Source of the DNA: Mikrocytos mackini
Taxonomy: Eukaryota; Endomyxa; Ascetosporea; Mikrocytida; Mikrocytiidae
Direction of reading: 5' to 3'
Assembly: GCA_030180075.1 (NCBI GenBank)
Contig: JASNJN010000033.1
Coordinates: 1 to 24,605 of the forward strand
Length of the DNA stretch: 24,605 nucleotides
In this document: piece after piece, positions 16,806 to 24,605 of the stretch
Layout of the letters: each line of letters opens with the position of its first letter
Position numbering within the stretch: the first letter of the stretch is position 1
Program-made: the position numbers and the translations under genes
The notes under the pieces: model-generated
Seen by the model: only the letters and a program-made list of their open reading frames with translations
Database searches by the model: none
Told to the model about the DNA's origin: nothing

Positions 16806-18977
16806 TTACATACTAATGCCGTTCGATGTAAGATAAACAATTATGCTCTGGAAGTCCAATTCCATGCACTTCTTAATTAATTCCCTATAAATTTCGTTGT
16901 CTTCGTTATTTTCCTTTTTTCTGTCTATAAATAATCTTTGCACATTATATAATGTCTCCTTTTCGCTTTCTTCATTAATCACACAACTCACCTCGATCTT
17001 TTCGTCTTCATCGGAATACTCCAGATCTTTGTATTTTTTTGATATAAAGGGCCCCTCTCTATTTCCGTCAAATTTCTTCTCTAGAATTTCGTTGATTTCC
17101 TTGTTGCTTCTTATTAAGTTCAACATCTTTAAAAAGTGAAGTGGGATTTTGTCCAGTGTAAGAGAACGTATTTTAGACACTTGCGTCCCGAGCGAGCGAT
17201 GGCCACCACTGCACTTTATACACACGATAACACCCCAGTTGAGAGAGACCCAATCTGCCATCCCACTGTCACAGTCCGCACAACTTACGTCCCGTGACAA
17301 CAAAGTGGAAATGTATTTCTTTGTCACCTCGATGTCTTCATCGCTTTCTACAGGCTTTGTTGAACTGTCTTTTCTGTCGCTTCGTACCGAGATATCATTT
17401 ACTTGATCCAAGCTTGTGTTTCTCCTTTCAATGGCCTTGAGTATTGCTTGTTTACAAGACTCAATCCATTCGAGCATCAGAGACTTGCTGTCTGCTTGGA
17501 GGAGGATAGATGTATCTGGGGATATTATCTCGAAACAGTTCACGTGTTTGTCATCATTTCTGGGCCTTGCAGTCGCTGTTTCCAGATTGATCAGTCTCTT
17601 CTTGAAAATTCTTCCTTTTATAATCGTGAACCTATACACCACAAAATCAGGCTCAATAGCAATCCAATAGTTTTTGTACTGTTGTTTGAACGGCCCCTCT
17701 TTTTTCATTCTTAAGTACCCTTCTTTCAAGAAATACCCCGAACTGGTACTCCTATTATTCCCGAACAGGCTATTATGGTTAGTATGATACCCCTCTTCTT
17801 TGTTTGTTGCCTCGGGGGCATTTAAATATTCGTGGGGGTTTTGTGCCTGTTCGAATTTTATGTTCTCTTCCAGCTTCTCGAACAAACTTCCATAGCTTTT
17901 ATCTCTGTACCGATAACTTTCCAGTGCTTTGCTGGCCGATATCTCGGCACGCCCAATTAGAGATTTCAGCTCGTTGTTCTCTTCTATCTTCTTCTTATTT
18001 ACCGATATCAGCACCTTTAGACAGATTACCACTTTGGTCGTCCAGATGGCCGGTATACCACAACTTACATATTCCATCATATTCATAAGGTCCAGTCTAT
18101 GTGTGTGATATTTCATTTTGGCGTTCAGATAGTCGCCCCACACCTTCTTGCTCGTCATGTTGTCCTTCTTCTCGCGGATCAGCGTCATAAGTTTTTTCTC
18201 TAAACTTTCGAAAGAGTGTCGTAGGGGCTTCGTGTGTAAAGTTATGTTTGATTCATCTTTGAACCTTGTAAGCATATACTCCATTTGGCGCTTTAGAGTG
18301 TTTTCGATCGTCAAGGCGAGGAAGTCATCTAGCGCCGCGGATTGAAACATTATGTCGCTAAACTTCAAACTGATTATCGAGCTCAAAGAGTCGCCGCTTC
18401 GTTCAATAAAGACTTGCGATAATTTCTTTATTTTGTCGGATAGTTTAATCTGTATTTTGTTCTTTAGGCTAAGGATTTGTAGGAAGCTTTTCAGAACCTT
18501 CTGAACGTCCTTGAGATGTTCCTTATAAATTTCCGAGTTTTTCTGCCGCTCTTCCAACAATTGTTTCAGAATAGGCGAGTCTGCGTCGGAACTAAAGCTA
18601 TTCGTTTGGAGCATTTTGAAACTGTTGAATTCCTCGGGGTATTCAGAATCGTCTGAAAAATAATGGGCAAAAATTTTGGTGTTCTTTCGCTCGTTGTTGT
18701 CAGCACTTCTGAAAGAACAATAAATATGGTCAACCTCCGGGTTTATTAGCTGGAATGAATAAGAGGTCGGCGGCACCAATGCACTTTTCGAGTATAACTT
18801 TTCATTGTACGAATCGTAAACTAATGTGTATTGAGAAAAATCGTAGTTTGAAAATCTCACTAACCATGTCTCGAAAGTCACATCAGTTTTTAACTTGGGG
18901 ATTTTGAGACTTTGTAAATCTCCCTTGCTATCCTTGTATTCTATAAAACACTGTTTGTTGCTATTTTCCTGAAACAT
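16806..18977 (-). CDS. BAR-PH-ArfGAP protein (ACAP-like) without ankyrin repeats
   Basis: A 723-residue GTPase-activating protein for Arf-family small GTPases, coupled to curved membranes. Residues about 130-380 are helical and fit a BAR dimerisation domain. The PH domain is about 418-515 (EGYLRMKKEG...YWIAIEPDF...LQADSKSLMLEWIESCKQAI). The ArfGAP domain runs from about 553 to 680 with a perfect CX2CX16CX2CX4R zinc finger: C566, C569, C586, C589 and catalytic arginine R594 in CSGGHRSLG. A leading 1-120 region is unassigned, as in fungal members. Animal ACAPs carry C-terminal ankyrin repeats; here the tail is short, acidic and ends in a helix, perhaps one vestigial ankyrin-like repeat. Starts behind a run of AAATTT blocks (18985-19015). 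Converges on the orphan gene with 39 bp between stops. Confidence 0.93.
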   Translation of the reverse strand: MFQENSNKQCFIEYKDSKGDLQSLKIPKLKTDVTFETWLVRFSNYDFSQYTLVYDSYNEKLYSKSALVPPTSYSFQLINPEVDHIYCSFRSADNNERKNTKIFAHYFSDDSEYPEEFNSFKMLQTNSFSSDADSPILKQLLEERQKNSEIYKEHLKDVQKVLKSFLQILSLKNKIQIKLSDKIKKLSQVFIERSGDSLSSIISLKFSDIMFQSAALDDFLALTIENTLKRQMEYMLTRFKDESNITLHTKPLRHSFESLEKKLMTLIREKKDNMTSKKVWGDYLNAKMKYHTHRLDLMNMMEYVSCGIPAIWTTKVVICLKVLISVNKKKIEENNELKSLIGRAEISASKALESYRYRDKSYGSLFEKLEENIKFEQAQNPHEYLNAPEATNKEEGYHTNHNSLFGNNRSTSSGYFLKEGYLRMKKEGPFKQQYKNYWIAIEPDFVVYRFTIIKGRIFKKRLINLETATARPRNDDKHVNCFEIISPDTSILLQADSKSLMLEWIESCKQAILKAIERRNTSLDQVNDISVRSDRKDSSTKPVESDEDIEVTKKYISTLLSRDVSCADCDSGMADWVSLNWGVIVCIKCSGGHRSLGTQVSKIRSLTLDKIPLHFLKMLNLIRSNKEINEILEKKFDGNREGPFISKKYKDLEYSDEDEKIEVSCVINEESEKETLYNVQRLFIDRKKENNEDNEIYRELIKKCMELDFQSIIVYLTSNGISM

Positions 18978-19246
18978 GAAATTGAAATTTTAGATTTTAA
19001 ATTTTTAAAATTTTAACAAAGCTAGTTGAGCTGGTATCAGAATTTACATTATATAATCATTACTACAGGTATTATTTCACATAATTAGGTTTGTGCTAAC
19101 AAAAAATCAACTCCTCATGCGATTGATATAACTAATTCAATCCTGAATAACCCCGGAAACAAACAGGAATTTTATTCATCCCAAATTCCAATTCAAAATC
19201 CCATCGCAAAATTTAAGGACTCATTTTGAAACCAAACCATTCCAAT
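18978..19246. promoter_or_regulatory. Upstream region of the BAR-PH-ArfGAP gene
   Basis: Overlapping AAATTT-type motifs at 18980-19015 (for example GATTTTAAATTTTTAAAATT at 18993-19012) precede the start. The remainder up to the transposon end has short ATTCC/GGAAT-type inverted similarities, perhaps an old MITE; no gene is seen. Confidence 0.5.
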
Positions 19247-19255
19247 ATAAAAAGT

Positions 19256-19370
19256 TTGAGAGCGGTAGAAAATTGGTCTAGACCCTGGTCTGGTCTGGAC
19301 CATGGTCCAGACCACTTTTTGGTCTATTTGGGTCTAGACCTTGGTCTGGTCTACTTCGAGTTTTAACGAT
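19256..19370. repeat. Left terminal inverted repeat of the composite element
   Basis: Made of GGTCTAGACC/GGTCTGG motifs, including the perfect palindrome GGTCTGGACCATGGTCCAGA(CC) near 19291-19313. The best-matched part with the right end is 19256-19313. Confidence 0.65.
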
Positions 19371-19429
19371 TTATCATCAAAACCATAATTTTTTTTAAAA
19401 AAATATAGGAGGTTTCAAATGTTTTTAAA

Positions 19430-20356
19430 ATTGTTTCCAGGTCCGCTCGAGTCTATTTTGATAAAATATCGAATTTTTTAGAGTGGTCGCAAGGTACCCT
19501 CCTTCGAACAAAATACAATTTGTAAAAACTCGAAAGTTATCTAGGGATGTCAAACAAGCGTTATTGTTACAGGATGGTTTTGGGTCACACCGATCGTGGG
19601 AAAAGGTTATGAACCCAGGCACATCGGTGACTTGCAGACGACGCAACAAAAAGAGTGAAACAGTAGAACATGTGCTGGGCGCATGCCCAGCCATACCATT
19701 TAGTCTACTACTTAAAGCTAGACATTACGCGGTCGTTCTAATGATTTCAATTGAAATAATAGCCTGCCGTGATTAAGGTAATAAATTATCATTGCAAGAC
19801 ACGGGAGCAAGACTAGCCCGATACTCTAAACAATTCAAGTTAATCTTTGATCAAGGAGTGGTTGTTGGAGATTGGCCAAACAAAACGGTGCAGTTACCGA
19901 ACACTGTTTGTATTGACAAAGTCAAAAAACGAATAACGATCGCTGAGATACTAGTTTCGGTTGAAGGGTTAATCATCTGCAAAGAAGAAGAGAAAATCGG
20001 CCGCTATGCTAACCAGGCGGCATCGAGAGTATACAGTTGATTGTCGAGCTTTTGTGATTGGTCAGCTTGGAGCCGTATCCAGCGTTACACACAGAAACCT
20101 GTACCGGCTCAGGAAGAGTGTGCTAACGAACAAAGATAACAGGCTACCCAAAAGACCAATTGAAGAGTTTATGGTAAGTTGCTAAATGTTACCATTAAAG
20201 AGTCACTGCAATATACCGTTGGTTTGTCTCTGATGCCGTATCGCCCAAATGGGAGGCTAGAGACAGAGCCCCGGCAGTATACACCGACTGCCTTAAAAAA
20301 CTGGTTGTCAAGAGGAAGAGTGAACGCCGCGCGCGCCCGTAGCCCGTAGCCCGTAG
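19430..20356 (+). pseudogene. 3' end of a non-LTR retrotransposon, broken
   Basis: This is the C-terminal part of a non-LTR (LINE/R2-like) reverse-transcriptase polyprotein. Near 19630-19700 it has a zinc-knuckle-like segment (CRRRNKKSETVEHVLGACP), then LLKARHYAVVLMI, the arrangement CxxC...H...C followed by RHxxV seen after the RT domain. A stop lies at about 19774. The same frame resumes and gives CIDKVKKRITIAEILVSVEG and EEEKIGRYANQA, like the conserved (R/K)PDxVxxD...IxDVxVxxE...EKxxKY segment. A further frameshift near 20030 leads to VIGQLGAVSSVTHRNLYRLR, the usual C-terminal 'GALGxV...NL..L'. The RT domain itself is absent, so this is a 5'-truncated, inactivated copy. Confidence 0.7.
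20336..20356. repeat. Three tandem CCCGTAG heptamers
   Basis: Three exact CCCGTAG units follow a GCGCGCG run, just past the retroelement coding remnant. Short tandem repeats commonly mark the 3' ends of non-LTR elements, so this may be the element's 3' terminus. Confidence 0.6.
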
Positions 20357-21014
20357 CACTGAATATTAAAGTGTAGTGTAAATCACGAGTTGGTGGACCA
20401 GTCTATCGGAAATGTCAATAATCTATACGCCCATATAATCAAACATAGTAGTTGGTAGAATTATGCGGGCTTGAAGAATGACGTTAATAACAACGAATAG
20501 AAACGGGATTTGATTCCAAAGGAATACATGTGAATACAACGAGGAGCACGAAGTTTAACTGAGTAAGTTAGTGGTGAATAGAGATTGGATACTTGCAAAA
20601 TATACGAATATTTGAAGCACGATTTTCCAAGGACGAGGATACTCGAATAATTTCCGGGATTTCGAAATGTGTTTATATATTGAAAATTTAAAATAAATAT
20701 ATTTCTAATATTGATTTTGTTATTCTAGTTTAAAACATTACATATTGCACATAATTTATTAAATTCCAAACTTTAATATTTTTAATCAAAAATTAACGAA
20801 TATTTTTGAAATTTTCGTAAAATTTGAAATTATTTTATAAAATATTCGGAAAACGAATACCAGAAATTCAATTTTGGCCCAATATTCGTAAGTCCAATCT
20901 TTATCGCGAATATCTGGGAAAAGATTATTGCCGAGTATTCGAATTGTTTACAAAACGAATATTGATAACTCCAATATATAATTTCGTCTTACTATGTATC
21001 TTGGTTGTTATTAT
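20357..21014. other. Non-coding repeat-rich stretch with clustered CGAATATT motifs
   Basis: No gene is seen. Between 20590 and 20975 the motif CGAATA(TT) and its complement occur at least eight times in both orientations, embedded in very AT-rich DNA. This suggests decayed palindromic mobile elements. Confidence 0.4.
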
Positions 21015-21649
21015 TAGAGTGCGGATAATATATGACTTTTTTATGCCGTGAAAATATATGAATATATGACTTTTTGGTGATGGATATATGATTTTTGAAA
21101 TAAATTATGTTTTTAATCATTTTCCNCTAGTTTTGAATATAAACCCGATTTAGTTGTTGTGGCAACGTAAGTTGTAAAAACTTTTGTGGCTCAACACGTA
21201 TTAAACTTATGTTGTATATTTGACAGTACTTTGTGACACACAAAAAATAAAATTTGGAAATTTACTCTTAAAAACCCTCAAAAATTTTCCTAATGGTTTG
21301 TTTTGATAAATTAAAACAATTTTTAAGTTTTTAATGATTCAAAACGTCAAAATATGAAATTTTTGGATGATCATGCATTTTGTCCAAACAAGTTTACCAA
21401 AATCTATTTTTATCAAACGAAAGTTCATAAATTTTATAAATAACGATACCTAAACATGTAACAATACTTTATAAGTACTTTTTGAGTATAAAAGCACTCA
21501 AATTTTAAGTTTTAATTTTTGGATTTGACTTCAAAATTGTCCTCGTGTATATGGAAATATATGACTTTGCATGTAAAATTTTCCCGAATTTTATGTCGAA
21601 TATATGNATATATATGAAATAAATGGAATCATATATTATCCGGACCCTA
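21015..21649. mobile_element. 635-bp MITE with 21-bp inverted ends
   Basis: The left end TAGAGTGCGGATAATATATG (21015-21034) and the reverse complement of the right end, TAGGGTCCGGATAATATATG, differ at two positions. Flanks 21007-21014 (GTTATTAT) and 21650-21657 (GTCATAAG) match at 5 of 8, consistent with a decayed 8-bp hAT-type duplication. Subterminal ATATATGACTTT repeats occur near both ends. It has no coding capacity. Two unresolved bases lie inside (21126, 21607). Confidence 0.65.
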
Positions 21650-21657
21650 GTCATAAG

Positions 21658-22119
21658 CACTAAACTCTGCTTGAAATATCAGGTAATATAAATAAAAACA
21701 GAATTATTATGGGAATGAAAATTAGTCGTTGGGCACTTTAATATAATTTTTATGAATATGTCATAAATTATATCCCCTCCAACAATCGCTGAGCCTACGT
21801 AATTACACACAGACGTATGACGTGATTATAAAACGATGACACAGGCTATGATTCCCCAAGTATTAAAGCAATAGTGTCTTCAGAATCAATAAATAATTAG
21901 CAAATCTCCAAATGAGAGTTAAAATACCAATTATTTTTTGATATTATATTTGAAAATTTTTATATACGAAAATAACGTAACATGCTTATACAATATTACT
22001 CTCTATAGTGAAAAATTACCAAACTCAATTTCTTGCCTCTATAAATATTAATATTTCCGTTTTAAAATAAATTAAATATTCATACAAACATAGAACTTAT
22101 AATAACAATATTATTCTAA
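21658..22119. other. AT-rich non-coding stretch downstream of the MULE gene
   Basis: No reading frame or RNA gene can be supported; this is the 3' side of the MULE transposase, inside the composite element. Confidence 0.4.
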
Positions 22120-23610
22120 TTAATTAAAATCAAAATATTCATCACCAAATTTTTCCGTAACATCATTTAACAGTTTTACCGAAAATAAAATATTCAAATC
22201 CTTGACTTCCAAAAATTTTCTAAACATTTCCTCATCATTTTCGTATTTGTATTCAATCAATGTATTTGACATTTTTATCTTTTTTGGCGATCCTATGTGT
22301 GCACAATATTCATTATAATCGTGGGTTGTTAGTTGGTTAATAACGGATACCAAGTATGAAATCTTCGGTTTCTTAATACCCACTTTATTGTTTAGCTTTT
22401 TGTTGTAAATCTCACAAACATTGTTTGTATATTTAGGATAAAAACCAACATTGCTCCCATACTTCCAACTGATTTCATAAGTCGTCCAATTCTTATTGTA
22501 ATATTTCATGAATTCATTAAATTTATAAATATATTCGCTGCTCATTTCCTTTTCTCGTAATAATTTATTAACTTCAATATTAAATAAACCAAAGCATCGT
22601 TTTCTAAAATTCATCTCTAAAAATGGAAGTTTCTTTAACAAATAAACAACATTTAAAATAACTCCTTTTGTTGTCCTCTTTATGAGTTGATGTTTCTTTA
22701 AATTATTCCAAATAGCTTTAACGTAATGAAAATAACACCCTTTGAAGTTTATCTTTGGGATTATTTTCATTACGGAAGAATATAAAGCTTTCTCAAAATC
22801 ACTATGGACGACCTCCCAACACAAACTTAAGTTCATTTCTTCAGTCTTTCTTTTGATCTCAACGAACAGTGCATGGTATATCTCGAGCGTCTTAGATGAG
22901 AGTATGGCATGTAAAACTGGCCTTACGGTCGAAGACAAAGTATCGAAAGCATGAACTACTACAACTTGGTAGAAGCCATTTGGACATGTTCTAAATGTAC
23001 CATCAACAAAGACCTGTTTACTATTTGCAAGTATATTGAGGTGGAAGTAGGAAGAATAGACTAACAAGACTTCTATAGTTCTTTTGGAAGGATTGTAGAA
23101 TTTGTTATATGACAGGCACAACGGTTCCTCATTATTCCCACTATCTCTATTTATTGAATTCTTCAAATAGAATGGGTCTTTCATATACTCAAGATCATTA
23201 GGAAAAGTAGATGAGCGATATTTATGTAGGAGATACTTCACTTGATTGTCAGTTAATTCTATGTTGTTCTGTCTGATATTGTCTATATGCCAGGAAACTT
23301 CTTTAGTATGATTGAGACTAATTAAATATATTGCCTTTTTTTGAATTTCTGAATACTCTTGTTCTTTTTCTATAGCTAAAGTTAAATTATTTGAATTTGT
23401 TTTTGGGGAGCATGTATGTTCATTTACTACTTTTAACGGTATTGTTTCTGTTTTGCTTTCGTCAAATAAGTGCTCTTTGTTTAGATGTAATGATACTTTG
23501 CATTTAGAACGATATATGCAGCGATAAGAAAGTTTATTACCTGATAAATCACATTTATAAGAATATATTCTTCCAGATACCGTGATTTTCTCTGGTGCAT
23601 TTATGGTCAT
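22120..23610 (-). CDS. Intact MULE-type transposase with N-terminal FLYWCH/WRKY-like zinc finger
   Basis: A full-length 496-residue transposase of the Mutator-like superfamily. The N-terminus (residues 14-68) has the pattern YxYKC...YRCIYRSKCKVSLH...NEHTC, a FLYWCH/WRKY-GCM1-type DNA-binding finger. The DDE core is complete: D203 in FVDGTFRTCPNGFYQ, D271 in VVHSDFEKAL, the superfamily CxxH (C292/H295 in GCYFHYVKAIW), and E400 in TNNVCEIYNKKLN. The frame is open throughout, so it may be functional or recently so. An AATTTGAATTT block precedes the ATG, resembling the host gene leaders. It lies near the right end of the 5.1-kb element, pointing inward. Base use is more AT-rich than in the island genes. 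Confidence 0.92.
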   Translation of the reverse strand: MTINAPEKITVSGRIYSYKCDLSGNKLSYRCIYRSKCKVSLHLNKEHLFDESKTETIPLKVVNEHTCSPKTNSNNLTLAIEKEQEYSEIQKKAIYLISLNHTKEVSWHIDNIRQNNIELTDNQVKYLLHKYRSSTFPNDLEYMKDPFYLKNSINRDSGNNEEPLCLSYNKFYNPSKRTIEVLLVYSSYFHLNILANSKQVFVDGTFRTCPNGFYQVVVVHAFDTLSSTVRPVLHAILSSKTLEIYHALFVEIKRKTEEMNLSLCWEVVHSDFEKALYSSVMKIIPKINFKGCYFHYVKAIWNNLKKHQLIKRTTKGVILNVVYLLKKLPFLEMNFRKRCFGLFNIEVNKLLREKEMSSEYIYKFNEFMKYYNKNWTTYEISWKYGSNVGFYPKYTNNVCEIYNKKLNNKVGIKKPKISYLVSVINQLTTHDYNEYCAHIGSPKKIKMSNTLIEYKYENDEEMFRKFLEVKDLNILFSVKLLNDVTEKFGDEYFDFN

Positions 23611-23907
23611 TTTTTGAATTTGAATTTAAACTTTAGATGAATTTGGTTTTACAAAATACGAGGTATCTAACAATATGATTCACAAAACAAATCAAAATTA
23701 TATAGATAATGGTCTGATTTTAGAGGGGTTTTTATTTATAGGCCAATTTCAAATATAAAATTACATATACATGCTTTACTAAACACTTGTTTTTGCCCCA
23801 AAACACCTCGACATAACGACAACAAACATTTGCCAAATTTATTTTCAAAACACAAAATTTACGGACTTCTATAACTCGTAGACCAGAATTCGGTCTGGAC
23901 CAACAAC
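23611..23907. other. Upstream flank of the MULE gene and inner part of the right inverted repeat
   Basis: Contains AAATTC/AATTTG-rich sequence before the transposase start. From about 23868 it holds the inner part of the right inverted end (CGTAGACCAGAATTCGGTCT, 23878-23897), interrupted by the hAT MITE. The first copy of the 8-bp duplication CCAACAAC is at 23900-23907. Confidence 0.5.
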
Positions 23908-24294
23908 CAGGGGTGGGTTTAGGACATGTCCAAAACGTTTTGGACAGGACATGGTTTAAACCAGGTTTAAACCGGTTTAATACGTTTTGGACACCCAAAA
24001 AATTGATTTTGCAAAATAATTCTTATTTTCAATTTTTATTCAAAATGCAAATATTGAACATATTCCCAGAAAATAAGATACAAAATAAATCTCAAATGGT
24101 AGAAAATTTCCAAAATCTCGGTTATAAAATCTCAAACCAAAATTTAGCAAATTTTTAAATATTTTCGGCAAAAAATTTGCCGAAAAATTCTCCCTACCAA
24201 ATTTTAGGTTTTGGACGGGTCGGTTTAAACCGGTTTTTACCGGGTGGTTTAAACCAGGTGGTTTAAACCAGGTGGTTTAAACCTGCCAACCCTG
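23908..24294. mobile_element. 387-bp hAT-type MITE with perfect 8-bp target duplication
   Basis: Begins CAGGGGTGGG, the classic hAT terminus, and ends CCAACCCTG (complement CAGGGTTGG). It is flanked by exact CCAACAAC copies at 23900-23907 and 24295-24302, matching the 8-bp duplication made by hAT transposases. Both subterminal regions are built from GGTTTAAACC palindromes and ACCAGGTGGTTTAAA tandem units. It is non-coding. It split the right inverted repeat of the composite element, so it is younger than that element. Confidence 0.85.
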
Positions 24295-24303
24295 CCAACA
24301 ACC

Positions 24304-24361
24304 GGTCTGGACCATGGCCCAGACCAGACCAAGGTCTAGACCCAGTTTCTACCTCTCTCAA
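24304..24361. repeat. Right terminal inverted repeat of the composite element
   Basis: Reverse complement of the left end at 53 of 58 positions; ends CTCTCAA. The adjoining hAT reading frame gains its stop codon (TGA, minus strand) from this terminus. Confidence 0.65.
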
Positions 24362-24575
24362 TTAAAATGTCCTTCTGTTTGCAGATATTCCTTTATCAAC
24401 GTTATATTGTCCAGAACAGCCACCAATAGCATGTACCTCGAATTCCACCGAGTAATTACCAATGAAGGTAGTTTTTTCCCCACAACTTCTTTAAACCTAG
24501 AAAATTTACTCATATGTGACACGTTTGTACAGGCTTTCATAAGTGAGTGTATTTTGTTGTTATCAACATCAAAAA
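24358..24575 (-). pseudogene. Fragment of a hAT-superfamily transposase
   Basis: On the minus strand the frame reads DVDNNKIHSLMKACTNVS, then ITRWNSRYMLLVAVLDN. TRWNSxYxML is a hallmark of hAT transposases, located after the second catalytic aspartate region. The frame is open until it meets the composite element's end, where TTGAGAG supplies the stop, so the C-terminal dimerisation region is cut off. The N-terminal side is lost beyond the window or in the fold-back. Confidence 0.75.
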
Positions 24576-24605
24576 NGCCNCTTATGAAAGCCTGTACAAA
24601 CGTGT
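24519..24605. repeat. Terminal fold-back: 25-bp perfect inverted repeat with Ns in the loop
   Basis: Positions 24519-24543 and 24581-24605 are exact reverse complements (starting ACACGTTTGTACAGGC), separated by 37 bp that include Ns at 24576 and 24580. The right arm simply repeats the hAT coding sequence on the other strand. Confidence 0.9.

Larger units (their letters stand above)
19256..24361. mobile_element. 5.1-kb composite DNA transposon (probable MULE) with long inverted ends
   Basis: The left end 19256-19313 and the reverse complement of the right end 24304-24361 match at 53 of 58 positions, starting TTGAGAG and containing GGTCTAGACC and GGTCTGGACCATGG-type palindromes. Similarity continues more loosely for another 40-50 bp on each side (GGTCTAC..GAGTT). 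The flanks ATAAAAAGT (19247-19255) and TTAAAATGT (24362-24370) match at 7 of 9, fitting the 9-bp duplication of Mutator-like elements in an old insertion. It contains an intact MULE transposase on the minus strand plus younger and older insertions. The GGTCTGG palindromes may also belong to a dispersed repeat, so the outer boundary is probable, not proven. Confidence 0.6.

Noticed and set aside
17403-17714. Several plus-strand frames inside the ArfGAP gene (16897-18345)
   Set aside because: Antisense shadows of the PH, BAR and ArfGAP coding sequence.
20591-20975. A single large palindromic element built from CGAATATT
   Set aside because: Motif copies occur in both orientations, but the two halves do not align beyond short segments.
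20824-21051. 75-codon frame with a hydrophobic tail
   Set aside because: Runs across CGAATATT repeats and into the end of a MITE; no coding character.
1-24605. tRNA or rRNA genes, CRISPR arrays, bacterial operon signals
   Set aside because: None seen by eye on either strand; eukaryotic gene content makes the prokaryotic features inapplicable. A tRNA and rRNA covariance search would be needed to exclude short RNA genes.

Overview
The window looks like nuclear DNA of a compact, AT-rich, intron-poor eukaryote. Every confident gene is eukaryotic: 14-3-3, the proteasome ubiquitin receptor Rpn10, a SUN-domain nuclear envelope protein, a CCR4-NOT subunit, a probable striatin, and a BAR-PH-ArfGAP. 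All read as single uninterrupted frames. Spacing between genes falls to 28-58 bp, and most starts sit just behind an AAATTT-type AT-rich block. Together with the TE-rich flanks this suggests Microsporidia or a close relative (Rozellomycota-like). That placement is an inference from architecture; there is no rRNA or other marker here.

Layout: (1) 1-3271 is gene-poor and holds repeat relics. It has a 12-bp-arm hairpin at 613-658, an 18-bp tandem pair at 804-839, an unassigned basic reading frame at 1146-1496, and a Tc1/mariner-sized element at 1953-3271 with perfect 26-bp inverted ends (including TA). (2) 3291-18977 is a gene island of nine genes, in order: 14-3-3 (-), archaeal-type phosphoglycerate mutase (+), unknown secreted protein (-), RPN10 (+), SUN protein (+), NOT3/NOT5 (-), striatin-like coiled coil/beta-propeller (-), a 1232-residue orphan (+), BAR-PH-ArfGAP (-). 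Genes mostly alternate as divergent pairs sharing one short promoter and convergent pairs with 39-184 bp between stops. (3) 19247-24605 is a transposon nest. A 5.1-kb element with about 58-bp outer inverted repeats and an imperfect 9-bp target duplication carries an intact MULE-type transposase. It also contains the decayed 3' end of a non-LTR retrotransposon and a 635-bp MITE, and a 387-bp hAT-type MITE with a perfect 8-bp duplication sits inside its right end. The whole nest interrupts a hAT transposase fragment. The last 87 bases fold back on themselves and contain Ns, probably an assembly artefact.

Functionally the island is a set of housekeeping and regulatory genes (glycolysis, protein turnover, mRNA deadenylation, nuclear envelope, Arf/membrane traffic, phospho-signalling), not a pathway cluster. 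I did not find a clearly novel multi-gene system. The most notable points are the 28-bp bidirectional promoter, the archaeal-type glycolytic mutase in a eukaryotic setting, the large orphan protein, and the well-resolved nested transposons.
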